Shown here: one piece after another, positions 52,476 to 62,020 of the stretch | How the letters are laid out: each line of letters begins with the position of its first letter | How positions within the stretch are numbered: position 1 is the first letter of the stretch | Origin: Chitinophagaceae bacterium | Lineage (GTDB): Bacteria; Bacteroidota; Bacteroidia; Chitinophagales; Chitinophagaceae | NCBI GenBank assembly: GCA_019638595.1 | Contig: JAHBTJ010000015.1 | Location: forward strand, 124,001-188,000 | Reading direction: 5' to 3' | Length of the DNA stretch: 64,000 bases | The notes under the pieces: model-generated | Seen by the model: the letters and a program-made list of their open reading frames with translations, nothing else | The model's database searches: none | What the model was told of the DNA's origin: nothing | Position numbers and translations under genes: made by a program

Positions 52476-55286
52476 ATGAGAAATAAGTATCGCAAATTTA
52501 AGCGAAATTATATATATACCTTTGCTTTACTGCTGCTTACCATTGCAATAACGTATAATGGGCTAGCAAAAAATCATATTCCAGGTGCTTTTGGCAATAA
52601 TTTAACAGCATTCAGCGACACAATACCCCCCTCCGCTAAAAAAGATACACTGCCTCCGCCCGCTGATACCGCCAAACCTGCAAACGATACTACCGGGCCG
52701 GTGGTTCCGGATTCGCTGCTTACCGACAGCGCCAGGCACCTGAAAGTAGATACGTTCAACGTAAAAATTTCAAAGGATTCGATAGATGCTCCCGTAGACT
52801 ATAAAGCCAGGGATTCAATGGTACTGGATGTTATTGCTAAAAAGTTATACCTGTACGGGGAAACGCAGGTTAAATACAAAGATGTTGATCTTACCGCACC
52901 TGAAATAGCGTTCGACCAGCAGACCAATATGGTAAAAGCAAGAATGAAGCTGGATACCGCGGGCAAATCATTGGGGCAGGCAAAGCTGGTGCAGGCGGAT
53001 ATTGTTACGGTAAGCGACAGCATTGAATTTAATTTTAAAACGCAAAAAGGCCTTACACATAGCAGTTATTTTCAGCAAAACGAGCTGTTTAATTACGCCG
53101 AGGTAGTAAAAAAGGTAGACGCTAAAACCATCTATGCTTATAAGGGGCGTTTTACTACCTGCAACCTCGATACGCCTCATTTTGCTTTCAGGGCAAAAAA
53201 AATAAAATACATCAGTCAAACTGTGGCGGTAACAGGGCCGGTAGGCGTTGAGTTTGAAAATGTACCTGTATTGCCTATAGCGGTGCCGTTTGGGTTGTTT
53301 CCATTACAAAGGGGGCGAAAGTCCGGGATATTACCGCCAACCTTTACGGTAACAGATTTTGGGCTGGGACTGGAGCAAATGGGCTTTTACAAAGTGATCA
53401 ACGATAATTTTGATTTTACGGTAAGGGGAGACCTGTACTCCTATGGCAGTTGGAGAATGAATCTTTCACCCACTTATCGTGTACGGTATCGGTATAGCGG
53501 CACCCTTAATTTCAGCTACCAGCGAACACATTACGGCATTAGTAAGGAAGATGAGGATTACAACCTGAACAAAAGCTTTTTTATAACCTGGAGCCACCGT
53601 ATGGATAGCAAAGCGCGACCGGGAGTTAGCTTTTCGGCAAGCGTAAACGCGGGTTCCAGTAAGTACATGCAGCGCGTAACAAACAACTCGTATGTTGATA
53701 TTAATAATGGCAGCGGGGGCAGCTATTCGCAACCGCTCAGCTTTACCAACCAGCTTAGCTCTTCTATTTCTTACCAGAAGTCATGGATCGGTAAGCCATA
53801 TAATCTTTCCATAAACCTCAATCACAACCAGAATACCGCTTCAGGAATTGTAAACCTAAGCCTGCCGGATATCAATTTTAATGTACAAACGCTGTATCCT
53901 TTACAACCTAAGGAAATGGTAGGCAGCGGTAAATGGTATCATAAGCTTGGTATAGGCTATACTACAAGTGTAAGGGGGCAGGCCTCGTTTTATGATTCGG
54001 CTTTCAGCTTTAACCAGTTAATAGATACTTTTCAGTATGGCGCCCAGCATAATATTCCTATTACGCTTGCTTTGCCGCAACTGGGGCCTATTCAAATATC
54101 GCCGGGCTTCAGCTACCAGGAAAGATGGTATTCGCAGCAGTTACTCCGGGAATGGAATCCCGATACGCATAAAGTAGATACTACTATCAACAAAGGACTG
54201 TATACAGCCCGGGATATTTCTATGTCTGTTTCCTTTAGTACATCCATGTTCGGTACCCTTAACTTTAAAAATAAAAACGCTAAAGTACAGGCGATCAGGC
54301 AGGTGATCCGGCCGCAAATGAGCATCGGCTATAAGCCGGATCTATCCAAAGCATATTATAACCTGATTCAAACCGATACGTTGGGAACCAGGAGAATGTT
54401 GTCGCAATATGATGGAAGTATATACAGTTCGTTTGGGTATGGGCGATCGGGAAGCATTGGTTTTGGAATAGACAATTTTGTGGAAATGAAGGTACGCAAA
54501 CCCGCAAAAGACAGCACTTCGGAAGATGAGGAAGACAATGTAAAGAAAGTAAAGCTGATTGACGGTTACGGGATAACGGGGAGCTATAACATGCTGGCTG
54601 ATTCTTTCAAGCTTTCTAACTTTAACGTATATGCGAGAAGTACCTTGTTTGAAAAAATTAATATCACAGCAAGCGCTAACATTGATCCATATCAAACAGA
54701 TTCAATAACAGGCTTCAGGAAAAACCGGTATGCATGGCAGGATAATAAATTGTCGCTGGGGCGTATTACCAATGGCAGCCTGAATATATCTACCAGTTTT
54801 AAGAGTAAGCCTAAAGATGAAAAAAAGGACGAAAAAGCACAGGCCCAATACGATAATTACGATAACCTTACTGCCGATGAAATGCAGTCGCAGATGGATT
54901 ATGTACGCAATAATCCTTCGGAATTCGTTGACTTTAATATCCCCTGGTCGGTTAATGTATCTTACTCTCTCAGCTTTAGTAAGGTGCTTAAAAGGGATTA
55001 TTCAGGCTACGAAACGCGCTTTGCTTCCAGCATGAATTTTAACGGCGATTTCAGTCTTACGGAAAAATGGAAATTTGGCGCCAATGGTTATTTCGATTTC
55101 AAAACACTGAAAATTCCTTCCTTTTCTATGTTCATCACCCGCGAAATGCACTGCTGGCAAATGTCTATTAATGTTACCCCGTTCGGGTTATGGCGTTCGT
55201 TCAATATCTCTATCTTTCCCAAATCGGGTATGCTGCGCGACCTGAAGATCAACCGTACGCGTACGTTCAGAAGTACTGCCATGTAA
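52476..55286 (+). CDS. lptD: LPS-assembly outer-membrane protein, LptD-like
   Basis: This protein of about 936 residues has an N-terminal hydrophobic export segment (TFALLLLTIAITYNGLA). A Pro/Thr/Asp-rich linker is followed by an OstA/LptA-like domain (VLDVIAKKLYLYGETQVKYK, then FDQQTNMVKARM) and a very large beta barrel (VPFGLFPLQRGRKSGILPPT, then many aromatic strands). This is the Bacteroidota LptD layout, the barrel that inserts LPS into the outer leaflet. Its position divergent from the amidase/MlaD/OstA-like group places an LPS-transport set together. The ATG is chosen because the TTG upstream overlaps the promoter. Confidence 0.9.
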   Translation: MRNKYRKFKRNYIYTFALLLLTIAITYNGLAKNHIPGAFGNNLTAFSDTIPPSAKKDTLPPPADTAKPANDTTGPVVPDSLLTDSARHLKVDTFNVKISKDSIDAPVDYKARDSMVLDVIAKKLYLYGETQVKYKDVDLTAPEIAFDQQTNMVKARMKLDTAGKSLGQAKLVQADIVTVSDSIEFNFKTQKGLTHSSYFQQNELFNYAEVVKKVDAKTIYAYKGRFTTCNLDTPHFAFRAKKIKYISQTVAVTGPVGVEFENVPVLPIAVPFGLFPLQRGRKSGILPPTFTVTDFGLGLEQMGFYKVINDNFDFTVRGDLYSYGSWRMNLSPTYRVRYRYSGTLNFSYQRTHYGISKEDEDYNLNKSFFITWSHRMDSKARPGVSFSASVNAGSSKYMQRVTNNSYVDINNGSGGSYSQPLSFTNQLSSSISYQKSWIGKPYNLSINLNHNQNTASGIVNLSLPDINFNVQTLYPLQPKEMVGSGKWYHKLGIGYTTSVRGQASFYDSAFSFNQLIDTFQYGAQHNIPITLALPQLGPIQISPGFSYQERWYSQQLLREWNPDTHKVDTTINKGLYTARDISMSVSFSTSMFGTLNFKNKNAKVQAIRQVIRPQMSIGYKPDLSKAYYNLIQTDTLGTRRMLSQYDGSIYSSFGYGRSGSIGFGIDNFVEMKVRKPAKDSTSEDEEDNVKKVKLIDGYGITGSYNMLADSFKLSNFNVYARSTLFEKINITASANIDPYQTDSITGFRKNRYAWQDNKLSLGRITNGSLNISTSFKSKPKDEKKDEKAQAQYDNYDNLTADEMQSQMDYVRNNPSEFVDFNIPWSVNVSYSLSFSKVLKRDYSGYETRFASSMNFNGDFSLTEKWKFGANGYFDFKTLKIPSFSMFITREMHCWQMSINVTPFGLWRSFNISIFPKSGMLRDLKINRTRTFRSTAM

Positions 55287-55300
55287 CAGCCAATATATTA

Positions 55301-56053
55301 TCAGGACAATACGGGTATATTGCTTTTGCAATGATCGTACATAATATTGAATACCCTTTCTTTTAATGCAAGTGCGGTATCGTTTGGTTGTACGGCTACC
55401 GGCGGAAGAAAATGCATGTGCATGGTAGCCGGCCAAAGATAAAAGGGCTTGGCTGGTCCCGGTAAAACCTTTTTAGTATTGAACAGTAATACGGGTATAA
55501 TGCTCTTGCCGGTATCTATAGCCAGCTTAAAAGCGCCATCGTGAAATGGCTTTAAAGGTTCGGCGGTTTTGTTGCGGGTACCTTCGGGATAAATGCACAT
55601 GTGCAATCCCTGCTTCAAAACTTCTTTCATCTTGCCAAAGCTGTCTTTCCGGCTTTTTTCATCTTTCCGGTCTACCAATATAGATCCCCGCTGGTAAATC
55701 AGGCCAAATAACGGCACTTTAGCCAGTTCCGCTTTTGCAATGGTTTTGTTGGGGCCGGGTATAAAAGGGGTGGTAAGCGGCACATCCATATACGAATTAT
55801 GATTGCTGGTTACAATGTAATTTTCTCCTTTTTTAAAATGCTCTTTACCTTTTACGATCAGTCTGCAGCCAATCAGGAAAATGAAAACCTGCATCCATGT
55901 CCTGGAAATTTTCCTGAAAATTTCGGTTCCCCGCGGCTCTTGTATATAATTTGTAAGCCAGATGGGTATTATCACAAGTAATAAAGTAGCAATAAAAATG
56001 ATGGCTCCCCAAAAAGCCCAGATACGACCCAAAACATTTTTAATCAGCAACAT
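55301..56053 (-). CDS. 1-acyl-sn-glycerol-3-phosphate acyltransferase, PlsC family
   Basis: This 250-residue membrane enzyme has an N-terminal helix (AFWGAIIFIATLLLVIIPIW). The catalytic motif HX4D is at H85-D90 (HNSYMD), and the substrate motif PEGTR is at 156-160 (IYPEGTR). It acylates lysophosphatidic acid, giving phosphatidic acid at the inner membrane. It is convergent with lptD, 14 bases apart. Length and motifs are normal. Confidence 0.92.
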   Translation of the reverse strand: MLLIKNVLGRIWAFWGAIIFIATLLLVIIPIWLTNYIQEPRGTEIFRKISRTWMQVFIFLIGCRLIVKGKEHFKKGENYIVTSNHNSYMDVPLTTPFIPGPNKTIAKAELAKVPLFGLIYQRGSILVDRKDEKSRKDSFGKMKEVLKQGLHMCIYPEGTRNKTAEPLKPFHDGAFKLAIDTGKSIIPVLLFNTKKVLPGPAKPFYLWPATMHMHFLPPVAVQPNDTALALKERVFNIMYDHCKSNIPVLS

Positions 56054-56225
56054 GGAGGCAATTTAATACATTTGATGGAGCCGGTGAACCTGCTCCTGCA
56101 TGGTTTTTTGAATTATAAATGCACTACCTTGATAAATATTGATCTTTTAGTGGATAAATATAATTGTAACAGCATACAACCTTTCTGTAAGAAAGCAACA
56201 CTAAGTAAACTAAAAACCTGATAAT

Positions 56226-56789
56226 ATGCTCGACAATCTTTTTAATCTGGTAAAGCAGTATGCCGGCGATGCAGTCATTAATAATCCTGCTATACCCAAT
56301 GAACGTAATGAAGAAGTAATAGCTGAAGCGTCTGGTTCTATCCAGGGAGGTTTCCAGGATATATTAGCGCAGGGCAATATTTCCGATGTTTTAAAATTGT
56401 TTGGAGGCAGGGATAATGGCGGAGTGCAGAATAATATTACGCAGCAAATTTCCGGGGGGCTTATAGAAAATCTCATTGGCAAATTTGGAATGGACAGGCA
56501 ATCTGCAGGCAGCATTGCCGGCGGGCTGATACCAGCGGTGTTAAATAACCTTGTTAGTAAAACAAACGATCCCCAGGATAGCAGCTTTAATATACAGTCG
56601 CTTTTCAACAGTTTTTCCGGCGGTAAAACCTCCGGCATGGATATACAGGGCTTATTGAATAAAGTAAAAGGCGGCGCGCTTGATCTTGACGGAGACGGAG
56701 ATACTGACCTGCAGGACCTGCTGCTGCTGTTTAACCAGGGAAAAGGCGGCGGATTGATGGATAAAATAAAAGGAATGTTCGGCTCTTAA
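56226..56789 (+). CDS. hypothetical helical protein with one dockerin/EF-hand-type calcium loop
   Basis: This 187-residue protein has no signal peptide. It contains amphipathic and Gly-rich segments (GGFQDILAQGNISDVLKLFG, then ISGGLIENLIGKFGM) that resemble DUF937-like proteins. At residues 153-164 it has a single calcium loop D-L-D-G-D-G-D-T-D-L-Q-D followed by LLLLF, with Asp at loop positions 1, 3, 5, 7, 9 and 12. This is very close to half of a type I dockerin or an EF-hand. The ending GGGLMDKIKGMFGS is small and helical. The function is unknown. Confidence 0.8.
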   Translation: MLDNLFNLVKQYAGDAVINNPAIPNERNEEVIAEASGSIQGGFQDILAQGNISDVLKLFGGRDNGGVQNNITQQISGGLIENLIGKFGMDRQSAGSIAGGLIPAVLNNLVSKTNDPQDSSFNIQSLFNSFSGGKTSGMDIQGLLNKVKGGALDLDGDGDTDLQDLLLLFNQGKGGGLMDKIKGMFGS

Positions 56790-56827
56790 AGCGCATACGG
56801 CATATTTTTGATCCCACTTTTTATAAT

Positions 56828-56869
56828 AGGGATTTGCAAACTGAAGTAGTACTTGCAAATCCCTTTTTT
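56828..56869 (+). terminator. long perfect-stem intrinsic terminator
   Basis: AGGGATTTGCAA (56828-56839) pairs over all 12 bases with TTGCAAATCCCT (56853-56864), with a 13-base loop and a T-run to 56869. It ends the small calcium-loop protein gene. Confidence 0.9.
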
Positions 56870-56993
56870 AATTGTTATCTTGTTGGCACAACGCCAATAA
56901 CTCTTCTGCAGGAAACCTTCCGCTTTTTAATCTTCGCACCGGTTCTGTTATTCTTAGAAAACCTGTACATATTCATCTTAAAATATAACAGGT

Positions 56994-58571
56994 ATGCCAC
57001 TATTCGATTTTCATGTTCATCCAACATTAAAATGCATGTTTTCTGAAACGGAAACCAAAAGCAGTCCATGGACTGATATAGATGTAAAACAAATTCCCTG
57101 GATACTGCGGTGGTGCTCGGATTTTGAGTATATACTGGGTTCGCAGGCAAATCTGCGACAGCTTAATACCGATGGACCCGATATTATTTGCGTAGCGATA
57201 TTTGTTCCCGAACGGGGTATGACGAACAATAAGCTTATTCTTAAGCAGGCGCAGGGAACCTTGCAGAAGTATCTTAACCCTGAGCGGTTAAAGAAAATGA
57301 ATGATGAAACCCTTAAGCCATATCCCGACCTGGTAACGGAAGACCTTGAAGTATTACTGAACGCCGGAAGCTTTGGTATTACAGATAAAAAAGTAAAAAT
57401 CCTGTTGAGGGATACGGTATACGATGAAAATGATACCAGCAGCATGTATGTTATTTTCAGCGTAGAAGGCTGTCACTCGCTATCCTCCACGCTCGATAAA
57501 ACCAGGGTGTCTAAAAATGAAATACTGGAGAACCTGGATGAGATTGCCGGCAAATACCCGCTCGTATCGGTGAACATAACCCATCTTGAGCAATACCCGT
57601 TTTGTAACCATGCATATGGCATACAGTTTATTGCGAACGAAGATTTCAGACCTACAGGTAACAGGATCTCGGCCGATGGGCTGGATATGATACGGCATTG
57701 CTATAAAAGAAAAATAATGGTGGATGTAAAACACCTGAGCCTTGCCTCCCGGAGAATGCTGACAGAAGATATCAGGCACAGACTTGAGTTCATACCCATC
57801 AACCAGCCTTTGATTTGTACACATGCCGGTTTTACGGGACTGTCGTACAAAGACATACCGGATTACATGGACTATAAAGCGGAACGGAAAAAGAATTACA
57901 GCTATATTTTATGGGGTAAACCTAAAAAGTACGGCATGCTGGATTTTATGACCGCATTCAACCCAAGCAGCATTAATTTGTATGATGAAGATATTATGGC
58001 TATACTGAAATCCGGGGGTATGATAGGCTTGAATCTTGATAAGAGGATACTGGGCTATTCGGAAGCCGATGGCAGGCCGGCAGCTATGAATGAGCTGGCT
58101 TTTGAAGAGGAATATATATCAAATGCTGAAAGAGATGTGTATCTCACCCGCAGAACGATCGGTAAAAAGCTGGATGATTTTCATTGCATCACCATGCAGG
58201 AAGTATTGCAGGGAGGAGTAGTGAATCCGGCTGTAAGCTTTTATCACTTATGCCATTTTATGTCTCACATACTTCATTTTATAAAAGTGGTGCAGGAGCA
58301 CAGCGATTACGATATACAAAAAGCGTTGACACAAATTTGCATAGGCTCCGATTTTGACGGGTTGATCAACCCGGTTTGGTGTTGTTCAACCGTATTGGAT
58401 ATACCCTCTTTCAAAAAAGCGTTTACGGATACTTTTATGCGGTATGCCCATGCCAACAGGAATATAGTAGCGCTTCCTGCAGGGTTTGATGTACAGCAGT
58501 TCGCCCGCCAGCTTTTCTTTGAGAATGGTAAAAATTTTATTCTTGAAAGGCTGCGGATAATGTATGCTTAA
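56994..58571 (+). CDS. amidohydrolase-superfamily peptidase, M19 (membrane dipeptidase)-like
   Basis: This 525-residue protein has metal-binding His7-Val-His9 at the extreme N-terminus (FDFHVHP), then FSVEGCHS, VNITHLEQYP, VDVKHLSLAS, a THAGFTG motif and the family-typical IGSDFDG near the end. These correspond to the metal ligands and catalytic Asp of renal-dipeptidase (M19) enzymes. The protein is about 100 residues longer than usual, with insertions around 60-120 and 290-330. No signal peptide is seen, so it is likely cytoplasmic. The dipeptide substrate is not certain. It ends one base before the convergent purB stop. Confidence 0.85.
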   Translation: MPLFDFHVHPTLKCMFSETETKSSPWTDIDVKQIPWILRWCSDFEYILGSQANLRQLNTDGPDIICVAIFVPERGMTNNKLILKQAQGTLQKYLNPERLKKMNDETLKPYPDLVTEDLEVLLNAGSFGITDKKVKILLRDTVYDENDTSSMYVIFSVEGCHSLSSTLDKTRVSKNEILENLDEIAGKYPLVSVNITHLEQYPFCNHAYGIQFIANEDFRPTGNRISADGLDMIRHCYKRKIMVDVKHLSLASRRMLTEDIRHRLEFIPINQPLICTHAGFTGLSYKDIPDYMDYKAERKKNYSYILWGKPKKYGMLDFMTAFNPSSINLYDEDIMAILKSGGMIGLNLDKRILGYSEADGRPAAMNELAFEEEYISNAERDVYLTRRTIGKKLDDFHCITMQEVLQGGVVNPAVSFYHLCHFMSHILHFIKVVQEHSDYDIQKALTQICIGSDFDGLINPVWCCSTVLDIPSFKKAFTDTFMRYAHANRNIVALPAGFDVQQFARQLFFENGKNFILERLRIMYA

Positions 58572-58572
58572 G

Positions 58573-59919
58573 CTATATGGCCGGATTAATACCCGTATAA
58601 TTTTGTGGTGTAATAGCTTTCAGTTCCTTTTTAACCGCCTGCGAAATTTTAAGTGAGTTGATAAACGCGTGCATGCTTTTTTGAGTAATGCCTTCAGCAC
58701 CTCTTGTCAGCTCCTTCAGCGCCTCGTAGGGGTTGGGATAGTTTTCTCTTCGTAAAACGGTTTGTATGGCTTCTGCCACTATCGCCCAGTTGTTCTGAAG
58801 GTCGTAATCCATCTGCCCGGCATTGAGCAAGAGCTTACTGATGCCTTTGTCTATTGATTTAAGCGCCAGTATTATATGCGCGAACGGAACGCCTATATTC
58901 CTCAGTACTGTTGAGTCGGTCAGGTCGCGCTGAAGGCGGGATACAGGCAGCTTGCCGGCCAGGTGTTCCAGCAATGCACTGGCTATTCCTGCATTTCCTT
59001 CCGCGTTCTCAAAGTCAATGGGATTTACCTTATGCGGCATAGCCGATGAGCCAATTTCTCCTTTCTTTACTTTCTGCTTAAAGTACTCCATTGAAATATA
59101 GGTCCATATATCCCGGCAAAAATCAACCAGTATACTGTTGATCCTTTTCATACCATCAAAATGTGCGGCAAGGTTATCGTAATGTTCTATTTGCGTGGTA
59201 AACTGCTGCCGTTGCAAACCCAGCGAATTGTTGCAGAATTCATTGGCAAATTTTATCCAGTCGGTTTTTGGATAAGCAACATGATGCGCGTTGAAGTTAC
59301 CGGTTGCCCCTCCGAATTTGCAGGAGTAAGGAACCGATTGCAGCAGTATTAATTGCTGTTCCAGTCGTTCCGCAAATACCATTATCTCTTTGCCCAAACG
59401 GGTGGGCGAAGCAGGTTGCCCGTGCGTGCGGGCAAGCAACGGAATGTTTTTCCAATCGGCGGCCAGCTTTTTTAACTGTAGTATAAGGGTAGCTATAGCC
59501 GGGTAATATTCGTGCTCAAGCGCTTCTTTCCACAGTAACGGAATAGCGGTGTTATTCACATCCTGCGAGGTTAGGCCAAAATGAACCCACTCTTTGAATT
59601 GCCCTAATTTCAGGGTATCCAGCTCCCGTTTAATAAAATACTCTACGGCTTTTACATCATGGTTGGTACTCTTCTCAATATTTTTAATTTCCTGTGCCTT
59701 ATCAGTACTAAACTGCTGGTATATTTCCCTGAGCGGTTTAATATGTATTGGTTTAAGGGCGAAAAATTTTTTTTCACCCAACGCAATAAAGTATTCTATT
59801 TCAATTAAGATCCTGTACCTTATTAAGGCGAATTCCGAAAAATACTGGTCTAAATGCTGTAACTGACTCCTGTACCTGCCGTCTATCGGGGAAATGGCTG
59901 TAAGCGCTGATAAATCCAT
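58573..59919 (-). CDS. purB: adenylosuccinate lyase
   Basis: This 448-residue fumarase-superfamily enzyme cleaves SAICAR and adenylosuccinate in purine synthesis. Motifs are LTAISPIDGRYRSQ (residues 4-17), ESTNHDVKAVEYF-like STNHDVKAVEYFIK, TSQDVNNTA, ARTHGQPASPTRLGKE, and the signature GSSAMPHKVNPIDFENAEGN (split landmark). The length is normal. It is convergent with the M19-like gene, with a single base between stops. Confidence 0.96.
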   Translation of the reverse strand: MDLSALTAISPIDGRYRSQLQHLDQYFSEFALIRYRILIEIEYFIALGEKKFFALKPIHIKPLREIYQQFSTDKAQEIKNIEKSTNHDVKAVEYFIKRELDTLKLGQFKEWVHFGLTSQDVNNTAIPLLWKEALEHEYYPAIATLILQLKKLAADWKNIPLLARTHGQPASPTRLGKEIMVFAERLEQQLILLQSVPYSCKFGGATGNFNAHHVAYPKTDWIKFANEFCNNSLGLQRQQFTTQIEHYDNLAAHFDGMKRINSILVDFCRDIWTYISMEYFKQKVKKGEIGSSAMPHKVNPIDFENAEGNAGIASALLEHLAGKLPVSRLQRDLTDSTVLRNIGVPFAHIILALKSIDKGISKLLLNAGQMDYDLQNNWAIVAEAIQTVLRRENYPNPYEALKELTRGAEGITQKSMHAFINSLKISQAVKKELKAITPQNYTGINPAI

Positions 59920-60055
59920 AAACTCTTTCTGTTGAACAATTAAAAAAGGGGATTATACCCTACTTTTGCGGGCAAACCTACATGAAAAAGTTGAATAATT
60001 TTTGTGTAGCCGAATGGCTTGATCCTGGAAACAAAGCTGGAGCAAGCCTGCTGAG

Positions 60056-60820
60056 ATGCAAGAAAAAATAAGGGTTGGCATTATTAACTACCTGAATGTA
60101 AAACCTTTTTTATATGGTATTAAGCGTTCGCCGGTTTTAAAGCAGGTAAAGCTGGTGGAAACATACCCTTCGAAATTGGCGGATATGCTGCTGAGTGATG
60201 AAGTGGATATTGGTATTGTGCCCGTTGCCGTCATCCCCCGGCTTAAGGAACCTTATATTGTTTCCGACTATTGCATTGGCTGCGATGGACCTGTAGCTTC
60301 TGTATGCCTGTTCAGCGAAGTGCCCATTCACAAAGTGGAACGGGTTTGGCTCGACTACCAGTCCCGCACATCGGTGGCGCTTGCTCAAATTTTATTTAAA
60401 AACTACTGGGGTATACAGCCCCTGTTGGAAGACGCTCAGGGAGAGGAGTTCAGGCACCTTATAACCGGCGCCACAGCGGCCGTGGTAATAGGCGACAGGG
60501 CTTTTGAACAAAGAAAACAATCTACCTACATTTACGACCTGGGAGAAGCCTGGAAAGCATACACGGGGCTGAATTTTGTATTTGCGGCATGGATAGCCAA
60601 TAAAAAGCTTCCCGAAGATTTTCTGGAAGCGTTTAACCAGGCAAATGCCTTGGGGGTACAGCTTATAGATGAAGTGGTAAAGGAAACAGATTATCCTTTA
60701 TTTGATCTGAATGCATATTACAGGTATAATATTAACTATATGCTGGATGAAAGAAAACAGGCCGGTTTGGAAGAGTTTTTGTTTCAATTAAAACGGCTTC
60801 GCAGCCAACCGGTGTATTAA
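60056..60820 (+). CDS. mqnA: chorismate dehydratase (menaquinone biosynthesis)
   Basis: This 254-residue protein of the periplasmic-binding-protein fold is without a signal peptide. It has the N-terminus VGIINYLNVKPFLYGI, EVDIGIVPVAVIPRL and RTSVALAQILFKNYWG of MqnA, the first enzyme of the futalosine menaquinone route. It is a useful marker that the organism makes menaquinone by futalosine rather than by the Men route. A TACTTTTG box at 59961-59968 lies upstream, but no -33 element is at the right distance. Confidence 0.93.
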   Translation: MQEKIRVGIINYLNVKPFLYGIKRSPVLKQVKLVETYPSKLADMLLSDEVDIGIVPVAVIPRLKEPYIVSDYCIGCDGPVASVCLFSEVPIHKVERVWLDYQSRTSVALAQILFKNYWGIQPLLEDAQGEEFRHLITGATAAVVIGDRAFEQRKQSTYIYDLGEAWKAYTGLNFVFAAWIANKKLPEDFLEAFNQANALGVQLIDEVVKETDYPLFDLNAYYRYNINYMLDERKQAGLEEFLFQLKRLRSQPVY

Positions 60821-60848
60821 ACAATCTCAAATTTCAAATCAGTAATCA

Positions 60849-61604
60849 ATGGAATGGCTAACAAGTCCTGAAGCATGGATATCACTTTTAACACTTACCG
60901 TGCTGGAGATCGTATTGGGCATTGATAATATTGTGTTTATCTCCATTATTTCGGGTAAACTTCCCGCAGAACAGCAAAAAAAGGCACGCAGGCTGGGGCT
61001 GATGCTGGCAATGATAACGCGGGTATTACTGCTGCTTTCCATCAGTTGGATAATGACGCTTACCGCGCCGATCTTTAACATCGCTTCACTTATAGGAATA
61101 CACGAGGGAGAATGGTTTGAGAAGCTGAAAATATCAGGACGGGATATTATTCTGATAGTAGGCGGGCTTTTCCTGATCTATAAGAGCACTACAGAGATCC
61201 ACGAAAAGCTGGAAGGGCATCATGAGGATAAGGATAAAACGCCCAGGATCGTTTCGTTTAGCAGGGTAATTTTCGAGATAATACTACTGGATGTGGTTTT
61301 TTCGCTTGATTCGGTCATTACCGCGGTTGGTATGGCCGACCATATTGAGGTGATGATCGCGGCGGTTGTAATAGCGGTATTGATCATGCTGGTTTCCGCG
61401 GAAAGCATCAGCCGTTTTGTAAATGATCACCCTACCGTAAAAATGCTGGCGCTGTCGTTCCTGCTGCTGATAGGAATATCGCTGATCGCCGAAGGGCTCG
61501 ACCAGCACATACCCAAGGGATATATCTATTTTGCTATGGCGTTTTCGGTGTTTGTGGAAATGCTTAACCTGCGGGTTGCTAAAAAGAACAAGTCTAAAAT
61601 ATAA
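60849..61604 (+). CDS. TerC family membrane protein
   Basis: This 251-residue protein has about seven to eight transmembrane helices and the TerC motif VLEIVLGIDNIVFISI, then LLDVVFSLDSVITAVGM (conserved Asp residues in LGIDN and SLDSV). A His-rich cytosolic loop (HEKLEGHHEDKDK) may bind metal. The family is linked to metal-ion, often manganese, efflux and to tellurite resistance. It is 28 bases after mqnA and probably co-transcribed. Confidence 0.92.
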   Translation: MEWLTSPEAWISLLTLTVLEIVLGIDNIVFISIISGKLPAEQQKKARRLGLMLAMITRVLLLLSISWIMTLTAPIFNIASLIGIHEGEWFEKLKISGRDIILIVGGLFLIYKSTTEIHEKLEGHHEDKDKTPRIVSFSRVIFEIILLDVVFSLDSVITAVGMADHIEVMIAAVVIAVLIMLVSAESISRFVNDHPTVKMLALSFLLLIGISLIAEGLDQHIPKGYIYFAMAFSVFVEMLNLRVAKKNKSKI

Positions 61605-61635
61605 TTTTACATTTCGCAACATTGCTTTACCTTTG
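61605..61635 (+). promoter_or_regulatory. Bacteroidota-type promoter for rpmE2
   Basis: TTTT at 61605-61608, a 19-base spacer, and TACCTTTG at 61628-61635 fit the consensus, with one mismatch in the -33 part. The predicted leader is about 47 bases. Confidence 0.6.
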
Positions 61636-61688
61636 CACCTCTTTAATAACGTACGGCAAAATCCGTGCAACATAAAATATTGATTATC

Positions 61689-61937
61689 ATGAAACAAGAT
61701 ATCCATCCCAAGTCTTACCGGTTTGTAGTTTTTAAGGATATGAGTAATGGTCACACTTTTATTACCCGTTCCACCGCGGCTTCTAAAGAAACTATTAAAT
61801 GGGAAGACGGAAACGAATATCCCCTGATCAAGCTTGAAATTTCCAATACTTCTCATCCTTTCTTCACCGGCCAAAAAATGCTGGTAGATACGGCAGGACG
61901 TATTGACAAATTCAATAAAAAATACGCTAAAAAGTAA
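61689..61937 (+). CDS. rpmE2: 50S ribosomal protein L31, type B
   Basis: The ATG at 61689 gives 82 residues ([20 protein letters not shown], split landmark). The frame upstream to 61665 is not needed. It lacks the CxxC zinc ribbon of type A L31 and ends [20 protein letters not shown] (split landmark) with a basic tail, so it is the zinc-independent form. It has its own promoter and terminator. Confidence 0.95.
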   Translation: MKQDIHPKSYRFVVFKDMSNGHTFITRSTAASKETIKWEDGNEYPLIKLEISNTSHPFFTGQKMLVDTAGRIDKFNKKYAKK

Positions 61938-61961
61938 TTCAGCTTACCGCAAATATGTGAG

Positions 61962-61990
61962 TCCCCTCAATTTGGTTTGGGGGGATTTTT
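61962..61990 (+). terminator. intrinsic terminator after rpmE2
   Basis: TCCCC (61962-61966) pairs with GGGGA (61981-61985), followed by five T residues. The loop is 14 bases. It is moderately strong. Confidence 0.65.
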
Positions 61991-62020
61991 GCTTTATACA
62001 ACAGTCAATTGGAATTGCGC

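Noticed and set aside
59938-59975. E. coli-type TATAAT promoter on the minus strand before purB
   Set aside because: A TATAAT sequence is present, but Bacteroidota primary promoters use TAnnTTTG, so the match is likely chance.
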